Of a stretch of DNA of 64,000 nt, positions 50,401-61,804 are shown one piece after another. Numbering within the stretch: the stretch's first letter is position 1; the number at the start of each line of letters is the position of its first letter. The notes under the pieces were generated by a model. That model searched no databases. It was not told the DNA's origin and saw only the letters and a program-made list of their open reading frames with translations. Source of the DNA: Raphanus sativus (Eukaryota > Streptophyta > Magnoliopsida > Brassicales > Brassicaceae); assembly GCF_000801105.2 (NCBI RefSeq), contig NC_079517.1, positions 3,906,001-3,970,000 of the forward strand, in the 5' to 3' direction. The position numbers and the translations under genes are program-made.

Positions 50401-51393
50401 TAGTCTAGTAAAGAGGATGAATGCCTTCAAGTGCTAAGTAGGATAATGAAGTTGCTAGAGAGATGTAAATGTCTATTAAGCATTACCTCTCTCTACATTG
50501 TTTTCCAATACGGCCAGGCAAAAAACGAGCAATAGTGGACCACTTCTTGGGCCCATATTTTTGGATTAACTGAACGATCATTTCATCTTCCTGTACACAC
50601 ACGCAGATGAGAGAAGTAAGGGGTCAAGTATGTAAGTAAATAAAATAGTGAAAGGAAGGAAAGTGATGTAACACACCTCCTTAGTCCATGGCCCTTTAAC
50701 AAGTTCAGGGTTAAGGACCTTCTGCCACCTGTGGAGGCACTGGACATCAGTTCGGTCCTTGAAAAATTCAGCTGGAAGTGAAGAAAAGAAAAGATCAGAC
50801 AAAAAGAGTTGACACTGATAGACAAGAAGGCGAGAGAGCCAAGTAGTGAAATTTTTTTACCGATCTTCTTCCAGTTTTTCCCTTTAAAACTATGGACAGC
50901 TTTTGTCAAAATCTCATCCTGCAAATACATGTAAATGTTCAGTTCTTGTGTATCTCTGATTTAGCAAATGCACTTAAGCATAAAGAACAGAGCTGGTTAC
51001 ATGTACGATCAATGATATCATGCACATGAAACAACATTAACCATTTGGAAGGAGAAAAAAAAAAGAAAAGCTAAATGAAACATAAAATTGGTCACCTCCT
51101 CGGCAGTCCATTGACCTCGAGTAGAACGTCTTGCAGGGCCACTAGTCCTCCTGTAAGATTAACACAAGACTGTTATGCAATTCGATTCTAGATGACATGA
51201 ATACTACTATTTCTTCACCTTATTCCTAGTGTATTGTGGCAAGTTAATGATTCATGAATAGTGAGAGAGATATGTTAGAAAAGAGTGAAGCATAATAATA
51301 ATACCCTTGACGCGATTTGGGGTTCCCTTCATGAGTAATCCCCTGAGGAGGAGGAGGGGTTGAGCTCGTTGTTGTTGTACACTCACTTTCCAT
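47433..51393 (-). CDS. MYB3R4: Three-repeat MYB transcription factor, MYB3R4-like
   Basis: Eleven exons (51393-51305, 51150-51096, 50918-50861, 50771-50677, 50590-50487, 50346-50218, 50094-48495, 48304-48045, 47953-47839, 47755-47585, 47483-47433) give 908 codons. Three MYB repeats lie at about residues 42-91, 92-143 and 144-194, with the regular Trp spacing (GQWTAEED, GPWTKEED, EAWTQEEE, then NHWHSAVKKKL). MYB3R4 binds MSA elements and activates G2/M genes for cytokinesis. Its long C-terminal region holds conserved cell-cycle blocks (MACISPLRLWESPTGKK, SILRKRTRDLLTPLSEK, FCGTPFRRGLESPSAWKSP) with many SP/TP sites for CDK. The last exon ends early at a TAA, just after DFNDCESPTK. A coding-like TEEVSSYVLK continues in another frame, so one base appears lost. 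Confidence 0.93.
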
Positions 51394-52565
51394 TAAGAGA
51401 TATACCCTTTTTATGAAGGATTAGTCAGACCAACAGCTCAGGATCTCTTTCTACTCACCCCTCACGCGAGCTTCAAGTTTGATCAGATCTCGAAGCGTTA
51501 ATAGTCCGAATCTCAGATTGGGTTACTGTCAGCTCAGACAAATTGAAAAAAAATAATGTTTGAATTGGAAGAAAGGAAATCTAAACGGTCGGCAGAGCTA
51601 TTTCAAAAGATAGCTGGATGTTCCAATTTTTTTCCGCAAACCCTACCACACACTCGATTAAACGTTTTGTTTCTTTTTTTTTTTCTCAATCAAATCTGTG
51701 TGATCTAAATGAATCTCAGCCGTTCATTTTAAATATTATTGACCAGGTGTCTCCTATCTTTTTCAAAGTACTCAGCGGGCTTGTCATTATTTGTTTCTCC
51801 CCCTTTCTTTTTCCCTTTATTTCGAATTTTACCCCGATATTTAATTATATACCCATTGATTTTCTACAGATTTGTTGGGACTACTTGGTTTATAATATTG
51901 ACTTTGGGGCCACCTTCTTGAACTGTTTAAAACCATGGGACTAAAGCTGATAGCTGACTAATCTTACAGATATATTAAAATTTCAGACAAATTTGAGAAA
52001 ATAGCTGCCTGGTGTGGATTGAGTATGATATCGTTGCTTAAAACTAATTTGTCGTTAATTTTAAAACAGTCGAAGGTGTGGTTAAATCAATCAAATCCAA
52101 AACAAAAATTAATATGAAAAGCGGATACTACATATGTTCAGAAAAAGATGCAAGCCTTGATGTTGAACAAAAAACGAGAAGAATTCCATAAAAGACAAAA
52201 CTAATCAATAAAATACCTAGTATTTACCTATCTGGTAAATTAATACTCGGATTTTTAGTAAAAATTTAAAACTATTAGCGGTGGTAAAATTATTTTAGAT
52301 AAACACAGTAAAGATAGAGTAAACCCCCCATGATCGCACCAGATCACTGGCTCGCCTGTGTTATACATCACATATATCATATAATGCTCTGTTTCATAGT
52401 CTAAGAACAAAACTAGGGGTTTAGGTTCATCAAAGACTTTGAAACAAAAGATGAAATCAATCATCATTATATCCAAGGCTAGTAGAAACAACATGATAAA
52501 CCTTCTTTGAAGGACAGCACCACCAGAATGTTTACCAACTTGGGGTTTGTTTTTGCCCGCATTTC
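51394..52565. other. Intergenic: MYB3R4 promoter side and 3' end of the CCDC25 homologue
   Basis: Holds the upstream region of MYB3R4 and presumably the CCDC25-homologue 3' UTR (about 52300-52565). No other gene is supported. Confidence 0.45.
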
Positions 52566-53913
52566 TTACATGAAATCATCTTCGAGTTCTTGAATAGACT
52601 TGTTGCTTGAAGCAATGTCTTTGTTGGATGTCATTTTATCAGTTACCATTAACCCCTTGTAACTCCTCATATCTGCTTGCCTCTCCTTCTCAAGCCTCTC
52701 AATATCTTCACGTTTCTTCTGCAAAAACCCATAAACAACGAGGATTTTAGTTAAAATCCTGATCAGTAGAGTTTTCCACAGATTAAGAAGATGACAAGGA
52801 CCAAAACAGAAACTGACCTTCTCCCTCAGGTGTTGTTTCCTCTCAGCTCTTTCTGCAGCATTCACTGCTTCTCTCTCGGCTTTCATTATGAAACAACAAC
52901 CATACAACTTAAAAGATTTAAAACATATACTAGTACTAGCTGAAAAAGCTAGTCACTTGAAAACTGTAAGAACGAGAAGAAAGATGTATGCATGATCTCT
53001 ATCTACTGGAATTTCAGGAAGAGCGAGCTCAGAAACCAAAGAACATACCTCTCAGATCAGGGGTTCTCTCAACTTTTGTTTTGTTCAATCTGTTAATTAT
53101 TTCATTGACTCGCTTCTCCACTCTGATAGTCCGGACCTTAAAGACACACAAAAGATTACATTTTCATGTATGTACAATCACTTTTATTTTCAAGAGAGAG
53201 AGAGAGATCAAGAAGAAGCGTATACCATCTTTGAATTGTGGAAGCCAACTTGACCAACATCCATAGAGGCAGTCTTCTTCAAGTTGGACCACGGAGTGTA
53301 CACAACATCGACGTTGTTCACCTTATTGCCTGGCACATAATCCCAAATACACCAGTCGGTAAGAAAACAGTATATAACCTATACGCGACCTCTTTCTAAA
53401 ACTGAGAAATGGGGAACAAACCGATACTCCAAGACCTATGGTTATGTAAAATGTTAAGTTCACGGCAAGTAGCAAAGGGGCTTCAGATATTAGTACCTTG
53501 AATGGAGTTAGCTTTGACAAGCTGAGCACAATCCTCCAGCACACCTTCACTAATGTCATCAAAGCCTTGGCCTTTATGCAGCCTCAGGTAGACGTGAGCT
53601 GAGGACATTTTATCAACGTGAAACCTGCATCACAATATTCCCCAAATGATTCCCAATTTACAATAGATCATTCATTATGACACATCTGACCATAAACAAA
53701 GGGATATCAAATTTTGGAATTCGATCAAACCAGCTAAATTAACAACACGAGAACAATAGATGATCGGAAAATAAATAAAAAGAATATTATCATCGGTTAC
53801 CAGACGTCTTCGGGGAAGCCGTACTTGATGAGCTCCTCGTTCTCGAACTTATCGAGCCCCATGAAGATGGTGTAGTCCCCAGCATCTGGTCGTGCCTTGA
53901 AGTAGAACACCAT
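52566..53913 (-). CDS. CCDC25 homologue (NFACT-R/DUF814 domain protein)
   Basis: Six exons (53913-53801, 53624-53497, 53329-53226, 53136-53049, 52879-52818, 52718-52566) give 215 codons, the usual length for this eukaryote-wide family. The N-terminal part ([56 protein letters not shown]) is the NFACT-R (DUF814) fold related to the RNA-binding end of RQC2/NEMF proteins. The second half is a charged coiled coil (about residues 148-190, rich in RAERK and EKER) with a conserved acidic tail ([10 protein letters not shown]). The plant function is not established; the human homologue is reported as a membrane sensor of extracellular DNA. It lies about 1.2 kb from MYB3R4, same strand. As I recall, AP4 beta follows it in Arabidopsis, but it is not found here. 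Confidence 0.92.
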
Positions 53914-54499
53914 CGCCTTCGATTCGAGAAGCGAACCAAATCGAATCTAGGGTTTCCCCCCTCTCTCACTTCTCTATCTCTCTCTTTCCTACAAGTTTCG
54001 ATTCGACAATGAAGAAAGAAATCGTAACCACTCGAGAGAATATTAAAAGTTTTAAACGCAAAAGAGAGAGAGAAAAAAACACTTATTCCTGCGTCGTCTT
54101 TATAAAAACTAAATTTACAAAAGTAAACTTCATTTTTGTAAATATAACGAATGATGCCCATAACTTTTTTATTTCATTTATTGATTTGTTGAAAGTAACA
54201 GCGTGTACTGAAGCTGAAAGTTCCAAGTCTTGAGGATAATAAAGTACCACTCCAAAAGTAATGTGATTTAAGGTGAGAGAGACTACAAAACTCATCACGG
54301 TATTACCGCATTTACCAAAATGTAGAGATCCATCCACTGAACTTACGAGATATGCCAAACTTGGATAAGGCTGTTGCAAATACGGTTGCAGATGCTTGAG
54401 ACGTACTCTGCTTGTCCGTTTTGCACTTTTATCTGTGTCTTGGTCGATGAAGAGTTTATGATACACAATCAGTGAGATAGTTTGATGATGGTTCTAATT

Positions 54500-54652
54500 C
54501 CTTTTGAACAAAGAAGAAGAACTTGAAGTTTGGAGATTGGCCACCCGATGTGATGCAGTGAATGAAATGGCTCTGCATGTGTTTGATCAGTGTAAGAAAT
54601 GTGTTAATGATATCAGTAACTGGCGCCATGATTTCATGAATAGGATAACAAG
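54500..54652 (+). pseudogene. Coding-like exon fragment of unknown family
   Basis: Open plus-strand stretch of about 50 codons (EELEVWRLATRCDAVNEMA, then VFDQCKKCVNDISNWRHDF) ending at a plausible donor ag|gtaaaa. Its amino-acid content looks real, but I do not recognise the family. Part of it recurs past the MITE at 54950. Confidence 0.35.
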
Positions 54653-54678
54653 GTAAAAGTTGCGGGAAAAAACAAATA

Positions 54679-54946
54679 CTCCTTCTGTTTTTTAAAGATG
54701 TATGTTTTAGGAATTTTTTTTGTTTCAAAAAGATGTATTTTTCATATTTTCAATGTAACTTTTGTCAACTAATTATGAATAATTGTGAATCTCAAAAACA
54801 TTAATTGCATTTCTTGAAATTTTATTGGTTTAGAAATATAGGAAATATAAAATAACAAAAAACTATGCACTAATAAGTAAATTTTAATATGTTTTATTAA
54901 AAAGTGTGAAAATCTCAAAACATGTATTATTTAAAAACAGAGGGAG
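54679..54946. mobile_element. Stowaway-type MITE (268 bp)
   Basis: The ends ctccttctgttttttaaa and ttaaaaacagagggag are inverted copies, and the element is flanked by TA on both sides (54677-54678 and 54947-54948). AT-rich interior with no coding content: a Tc1/Mariner-derived MITE. Confidence 0.85.
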
Positions 54947-54947
54947 T

Positions 54948-55178
54948 ATGTGTTAACGATATCAGCAACTGGCGCCATTTCTGTTGGAAGACGCCTGGAT
55001 CTAGAACAGCTCTTGGGTTAAGTTTTAAAAGAGGCAGTGATGGTGTTGATAAACCCAAAACAAAGAAATCATTAAAATCAAAGCTAGATTGTGGGATAGT
55101 CGCAGAAGTGGCCGGACCGGAGAGTGCAAGCTCTTGCAATTCTAAGGATATATTATTATCATATGAAAGGACCGTGTA
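54948..55178 (+). pseudogene. Second coding-like fragment sharing a duplicated segment
   Basis: Reads CVNDISNWRHFCWKTPGSR and continues open to a stop near 55177 (KPKTKKSLKSKLDCGIV, EVAGPESASSCNSK). The first 30 bp repeat 54600-54629 with two substitutions. Family not recognised; may be a relic of a gene disturbed by the duplication and the MITE. Confidence 0.35.
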
Positions 55179-55458
55179 AGCAGAACCATTATTAGAAATG
55201 AGACTAATGTTTAAGAATTTACATAAGATAACCATATAAAAATCTTATCAGGAAATACAATTTCATCTGAATAAAACTATGTGATAAAACAAAGAAGCAG
55301 TGAAGAATTGATACAATCATAGAAATAGAGTGGCCTAATTGTAAAAAAAAAGGAAAGTCCTCATCCAGACACCACCACCCAACATTCATGGCTGCCCCCA
55401 TAATCTAGAGAGAAAAATCTACACCGATACAAAAGAACCGAAGAAACACCAATCAGAT

Positions 55459-56944
55459 ATGATTATAGCTCAGCTTCCGAGATTTCATCTATTTCTCTCT
55501 CCGTCGCATTTCAATCTCTTAAACCACCGGTCTAAGCCACCGGTTTCACTAGCCAGAACCCTCTTCTCGTTCCCGCCCAAATCCAATCTCGCCACGGTCG
55601 AGCCCATACCACTCCCCGTCTCCGATTCGTCCGATCTGGAGGAAGATGCTCCCGTGGAGATACCGCTCGACAAGCTTTTCGTTCCGCCGGACACGGATAT
55701 CTCCCGGGACGACCTAACGGCGAGGATACTGAAGGGCTCGAACATAGTGCTCAGCAAGTACGCGAGGGACGCGCAGGTGGCTCAGGCCGACTACGTGAAG
55801 AGCAGCGTCCGGACGGAGGATTGCCCGGCGGATGGGCTTCCGGAGTTCGCGCTCGTCGGGAGATCCAACGTTGGGAAATCTTCGCTCCTCAATTCGCTGG
55901 TGAGGAGGAAACGCCTTGCCTTGACCTCTAAGAAACCTGGTAATCATTCATTCTGCTACTGTGTGTGTGTGTGTGATTCTCTCATATATCTTCTCAGGTT
56001 GCCTTGAGTTGTTAAAAGATGTTGTTACAAGCATTTTGAGTATATATATTTGGCTATAAGCATTACAATGTTCAGAATTTTAGGATCAAGTTATTATGAG
56101 TCAATATTTTGTTATACTCATCCCTCTACAAGAGGTTCTTGCAATAATTTATTTTGTTTTGCTCTAGACTACTTTGTGGTTCTCGTTATAATTCTAGGTG
56201 ATTTATTCTTGATGTAGGAAAGACGCAATGCATTAATCATTTCCGGATCAACGACAATTGGTACTTGGTAGATTTGCCTGGCTACGGGTAAGTTTTTGTT
56301 TATATATCACATGCTTTATTAAACCATTGCCATTCTCCCTTTAATTGCCTCTGGCCATCAGAATCTAAATATGACAATGTTCTAAAAGTGTCTCTCAGTC
56401 ATATCTTCAGTTTTGTCCAATTTTCAGTTTCTATTCGCTATAAGAAACGAAGTTAATGCATTAAGATATTGGCAGGTATGCATCAGCACCGCATGAACTC
56501 AAACAAGACTGGAACAAATTCACCAAAGACTATTTCCTCAACCGATCGACATTAGTCTCTGTGTTTTTGCTAGTCGATGCCAGCATTCCTCCTAAGCAAA
56601 TCGATCTCGATTACGCTAGCTGGCTTGGTCAAAACCAGGTATAAAAAAAGAAAGAAGAAACCCATTAGTGGAAGATATCTACTAGTTTTGGCATGTCTCT
56701 GTGGACTGAATCACTGTAATCTCAGGTTCCAATGACCATGGTATTCACGAAATGTGACAAGAGGAAGAAGAAGAAAAACGGAGGGAAGAGACCAGAGGAG
56801 AATATAAAGGAGTTCCAAGATTTGATACAAGGATTCTTTGAGACAACACCACCATGGATTATGACCAGCAGTGTGACAAATCAAGGTCGGGACGAGATAT
56901 TGTTGCATATGGCTCAGCTAAGAAACTACTGGCTCAAACACTAA
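55459..56944 (+). CDS. EngB/YihA-type GTPase, predicted organellar
   Basis: Four exons (55459-55939, 56218-56287, 56476-56638, 56726-56944) give 310 codons. The TrmE-Era-EngA-EngB-Septin GTPase fold shows G1 GRSNVGKS (residues 133-140), a G2 region KKPGKTQCI, G3 DLPGYG (179-184), G4 TKCD (246-249) and a G5-like MTSS near the end. Bacterial EngB helps late assembly of the large ribosomal subunit. The N-terminal 45 or so residues lack acids and are rich in Ser, Pro, Arg and Leu, like a chloroplast or mitochondrial transit peptide, so a role in organelle ribosome assembly is inferred. A short acidic stretch ([14 protein letters not shown]) follows the peptide. No defect. Confidence 0.93.
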
Positions 56945-57185
56945 GAACCCAACCACACTTCTTCATATCATCTTTATTAGAAAGGAGACTTCTGTGTTAA
57001 AAGACAGTAGTGTATCAATTATTGAGCAATGTTTTATAGTAATGCAATTGTAATATTTTTGGTTTTCTATTTGTTTTCTGTATACTACACAAGTCGTCAG
57101 GTGCCTTCCCTTCTTTTGAAATTTAATTACTAAACATATAGTTATATAGATTGATATAGATTGATACAGCACATGTTAACATCTT
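56945..57185. other. Spacer between EngB gene and tRNA-Phe
   Basis: Likely the EngB 3' UTR and tRNA upstream region; nothing else seen. Confidence 0.4.
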
Positions 57186-57190
57186 GCGGG

Positions 57191-57233
<43 letters not shown>

Positions 57234-57258
57234 GCGTGTTCGATCCACGCTCACCGCA
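57186..57258 (+). tRNA. trnF-GAA: tRNA-Phe (anticodon GAA)
   Basis: 73 nt without intron. The acceptor arms gcgggga / tcaccgc pair with one mismatch. A-box gatagctcagttggg, anticodon loop actgaagat with GAA, variable loop aggtc and B-box tgttcgatcc are all canonical. A T-rich run (57262-57271) follows as the Pol III terminator. The 3' CCA is not encoded, as expected for a nuclear gene. Confidence 0.97.
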
Positions 57259-58486
57259 ATATATTTTTTTATTTCGTAAGGTCAAAAAACGTTGGCGTTT
57301 ATTTTAACGATGTTAATTGCCCATATATCACAAAAGCCCAATATATCTAAACCCAACTCTTCTAAACTTCTAGGCTTTTAGCTTTACGACAGCAGTTACA
57401 GAGCCCAATATAACAAGAGCTCAACATCTCTAAACCCAACTATTATAAGCCCTAACGAAGACAAAACATACCATGTATCCTTCCTTTTTGTCTGAAAAAG
57501 CACATCTTACCGGTCGATCAAACCGTTTCAGATTTAGGATTTAATCATTCGGAAAAGGAAATTTTGATTAACCTAATTATTTTGTAAAAGCTCGTTTAAA
57601 ATACATAAGTCCATGAAAAAATCAAATCAAATCCCCAGACAAAAAAGAAAAGCGCTTTCGTCAATTACACGAACTGTGTCTCCTCTACCAGTTCTTTTCG
57701 ACAGAATTGAATACCAAGAGGAGGGATTCGCTCCACAGAGAGATACGATTTGAATTATTATATATATATTTCTAAAATTGAGCGGAAGATAAAATATGGG
57801 TAGGATGAAGTGGCGGAACTGCTGAACGAGAAATTAGGGTTCTTTTGGTTCTCCCTCCGCGATAACCGGGCCTCCATATCTGTTTAACCTTGGTTTAACC
57901 GAACTCAAGTAGTTGCTCTGATTTTCGAGCATTGGTTCGATCATCTTTTCCCCGAAAGCTAATCCCAAACTCTGATTTGGCCAGTGAAGAAAGGTAAAAT
58001 TTTTTATTTTTTTTTGTTAAGAGTGTGAACTTTTAGCAATTGGTTAGTTTTTGTTGATCTTTTGTTCTTACTTCTATTCTACTTTGTTGGTGAACCGTTT
58101 TTAGTTTGTACTATATACATTGTCCCGCTTTAGTTTGGTTTACATTAGTCTGAGTCCTGAATACTTCTTATGCTTTGGTCATGACTCATGTCACACATTA
58201 TTTCAGTTTATTGGATGTTATTTTGTTTTAATTCACAACTGATAGAGAGTTGGTTATGTTAGTAGAGATTCATGGGATTGATTAGTTTTATGTCTTTTCT
58301 TTTTATCTATCTGTTAGTATTGGAATGTAGTGAGCTCGGGACAAGTGTTTATGCACCTTGTTTGAGGCCATTCTCAGTTATCCTTGTGAAAAAAATAGTC
58401 AATTCTATTCGTTGATTAGATGCAATTCTGATTTGGGTACAGTATCCTACTGCTTGTCCCAGGTTAAATAACTACTACTTTAGAGA
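57259..58486. other. Upstream region and leader of ASI1/IBM2
   Basis: Contains the promoter and a probable 5'-UTR intron (57994-58462, gaaag|gtaaaa to gtcccag) just before the start codon at 58487. No other gene is seen. Confidence 0.5.
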
Positions 58487-61400
58487 ATGGAAGAAGCAGC
58501 AGCATCAGTAGATGAAGGCTTAGAATTCAAGTGGGGAAAACAGAAAGGAGTTGGTGGAAAAAAGAAAGACGTCAGGTTCTATGAATCTTTCACCTTTGAC
58601 GGTGATGAATACTGTCTTCACGACTGTGTCTTGGTCACCGATCCCAACGAGCCGGACTCTGACGAACTCTTTGTTGGCAAGATCATCAAAATTTGGGAAC
58701 ACACTAATAAGCGTGCGAAACACCCTAGGCAAGTCAAGCTTCTCTGGTTCTTTAAACCTTCTGAGATGCCGCCAGGTGTAGTTGAAGCAGTCCCGGATGT
58801 ACTTGCAAACGAACTGTTTTTGGCTTCCGGCGAAGGTCCAGGCCTCGCTAGTGTCAACCCATTGGTAAGTGTTGACCATGATTTGGCTTTCATGAATATT
58901 GCACCTTCATCTGTACTACTGATAAGACTTTTATTCCACTAGGAAGCAATCTGTGGAAAGTGCTCTGTTCTCTGCATTTCAAAGGACGAAAGGAATCCAC
59001 AACCAGCAGATGATGAAGAAATCAAGGCATCAGACTTTGTATTTCGCCGAGCATTTGATGTTGGAAGCTGCGAAGTCTTGGATACAATAGATGATAAAAT
59101 CGCTGGAGTTGACGGTACCTTTGTGTTTTCATCTCCTGTGCTAGCTTTTGATATTCTCTTCTTGGATCAATAGCTAATCTTGATTAATTTTATTTACTAT
59201 CATATGCAGTTAAATGTATCTTTAACAGAGCGGGTAGTAAGAAAGAAGTAGCTCCTGTACAGAAAATCCAAGCTGATGTAAATGGAAGTCCAGATAGTTT
59301 GAAACCAAATGGTCTTTCAGTTTCTGGTTCAGTTCGGAATACTGAAGATAACTCTACTGAATCTTCTGACTGTAGAGAAAGCAATTCTAACAAGGATTCT
59401 AGTGTGCAGCAAAACACTAGTGAACACGTCTCTTGCGAAGCTTCTGGCTCTGGAGGAGATCATGATGACGGCAAAGCTCAAGAAAATGAAGTTAGGAAAC
59501 AATTTATTAAACAAAAATCTATGCCTCCGGAAGATAGATGTAGTAACAGTTGTGAAGCTTCTGGCTCTAAGAAACCGTTGATTAAACAAAAGTCTATGCC
59601 CGCTGGAGAGAGAGATAGTAGAGAGTCGAATGGATTGGACGACAGGCCTCGAAAGAAACAGAAACTAGATGGTTCTGTCACAGTATCAAATGGACGCAGT
59701 ACAGACATTTCGCAGCGGGACGCTAGTACTGAGGGTAAAAGAGATACAGATGTTTTTAAGAGACCTAGAGAGAAAGTGACAGGAGGTGAAGATGCTGCCG
59801 AGGAGTCCAGATTCGTTAAGAAGAAGCCATATCTTGGGGTGTCAGTTTCTGAAGGAAAAGATGCAAAAACTGGAACTGAGAAAGGTTTATCTAAGAGACC
59901 GAGCTTTGATGGTAAGCTAATAAAACGTGCTGAGGACAAGATGGTGGAAACTGATTACAAAAGAAATTGTCAAGTAACTGAAGTGAGCAGAAAGCCGGAT
60001 GCTGTAAGTTTGTACTGTTCATGCTATGTACATTGGTTACGGTGAGACTATCTGGTGAATGTAAAGCCTTTTAGATGCAAGGATATTGTTTTGCAAGAAA
60101 TTGATTCTAAAAAGTAGCAGTTTTGTTTTACAGTCTTTCACTTTGTGTTTTGTAGGGTGGTAGTGATGTTCTGTCATTCTTCTCTTCCTATTACTTGTTG
60201 CCACAGTCCTTGTAAACATGGAGGATTTATCTAATAGATTTTTGTTTCCTTCTTATTTGATCTCAGGTAAACAGCAAATGGTTTCGTCCTCTCGTAAGTA
60301 TTTTTTTTTCCCTTCCTTCCTTTTGCGTGCTAGTTCTGTGAATCCTTCATTTTTGGTTGCCTCCATTTCTGTGTGTTTACATGCTTGTAAATATTTTTCG
60401 AAACCATGGACAGCCTTGGGAAGAAAGTATGAGGGAGGCAGAAAAGGAAGAGAAACTGGTTCTCCTTCAAAACTTGGATCCTACTTATACATCTGAGGAA
60501 GTGCAGGTATTAGCGATTCTTCTAAAGCAACTTATTTAGGAGTGTCTCTTTCACCTATTTGGTATTTATTTAATCAAATGTTACCTTAAACAGTGCAGCT
60601 GTTTGCTGGTTTACCTCATGGAAACGTCCTTTGTCTCTCTCCCTCTCACTCTCTTTATATGTTTCACCTAAGAAATTTATAAATTATATTTCAGGATATA
60701 GTCTTTTCTGCTTTGAATGAGCTATGTACAGCGAGGATGATAGAGCGTACATCACTCGCTTTTTCTCATATTGGTAAGCGTACCATTTTACTCACCCGGA
60801 GTTCCACTTTATGGTTTTCACTTACTAGAAATAGAATGAGGAGCCTTACTATGGCATCTCGCACCGGTTGATGTACAGGTGAAGCTTTGGTCATATTCAA
60901 TTCAAGACAAGCTGCAGTAAGAGCGATAACGAGACTTGATGAAGGATGCTTGTTGCTATCAAATGGGAGGTAAACTACCTTTTCTCTTAGCATAAAACGC
61001 ATAAATTTATACTGTATAGTTTATCGGTCTCTTAACATGACCTTAGCTTCAGTTCAAAACATACATATGGGTTTAGAAAAGAAACCATGAAGCTTTGGTA
61101 TCTCAAGAATCAAACATCTCTGAGACATTATGTTTTGTGATACTGCACATAAAATTAGCCCTCTTAGAAACTGACATTCTCTAAGTTTTGTTTCACTTTG
61201 AACGATTGGTCTGTGCTTGTGATGTGATGTGTATGCATGTGTGCATTATGATCTTCCTTTTCTGCTTACAGGCCTCTTATTGGGGCGTTCGCTAAGGTCA
61301 ATCCTCCTGGGAAGCCGTCTTCACCATTCTGCGGCCATATCAAACTACAGAAATCTCAAACGCGACGAGAGACGGTATCGTGTTCACTACCCCCCTTTCA

Positions 61401-61804
61401 GACACAAGTTTGAAATTCTTTCGTTCCTTTTAACAAGTTTCCTGTTCGTTTGGTCTTTAAAATTTGTTTCCAGAGAGATTCTGTGTCTACGTCGCGTGGT
61501 TCTCAGCCGAACACCCTTGAATTTGAAATGGCAATGGAGTGGCGGTTGCACCGAGCCAGATCTGACCATGCCCTTGAAACGGTATCTAAGGTATATTAGA
61601 TTTGATAAGACAGACAGTTGTTACACTATTTCGACTTAAACTAAAGATGATTGAAACAGTATATCATTATATAAACACTTAAGTCTATGGCCCATGGACC
61701 ATGAACTTGTTATGTTGTAGAATAACAAAATCTTTAAATTCTTGTAGCGGCAATTGGATGAGAGAAAGTCGCAGCGGATTAACTTCAAGCCTAAACTACC
61801 GTAG
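58487..61804 (+). CDS. ASI1: BAH-RRM chromatin/RNA protein, ASI1/IBM2/SG1-like
   Basis: Ten exons (58487-58864, 58943-59114, 59210-60003, 60267-60293, 60414-60506, 60695-60773, 60879-60969, 61272-61374, 61474-61590, 61748-61804) give 636 codons. A BAH domain (about residues 28-185: RFYESFTFDGDEYCLHDCVL, VGKIIKIWEH, VKLLWFFKPSEMP) binds chromatin. An RRM (about 471-553: LVLLQNLDPTYTSEEV, EALVIFNSRQAAVRAI) binds RNA. In Arabidopsis, ASI1/IBM2 lets Pol II read through heterochromatic introns, for example in IBM1, without early polyadenylation. The charged middle part holds an internal duplication (SCEASGS, then IKQKSMP twice) and basic stretches such as RPRKKQK. The C-terminus (EMAMEWRLHRARSDHALE, ending INFKPKLP) looks complete. 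Exon 4 is only 27 nt. Confidence 0.9.

Larger units (their letters stand above)
53914..55458. other. Divergent intergenic region between CCDC25 homologue and EngB genes
   Basis: Contains both promoters, a MITE (54679-54946) and two coding-like fragments that share a direct repeat (54500-54652 and 54948-55178). The adaptin gene recalled at this place in Arabidopsis is not seen. Confidence 0.5.
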
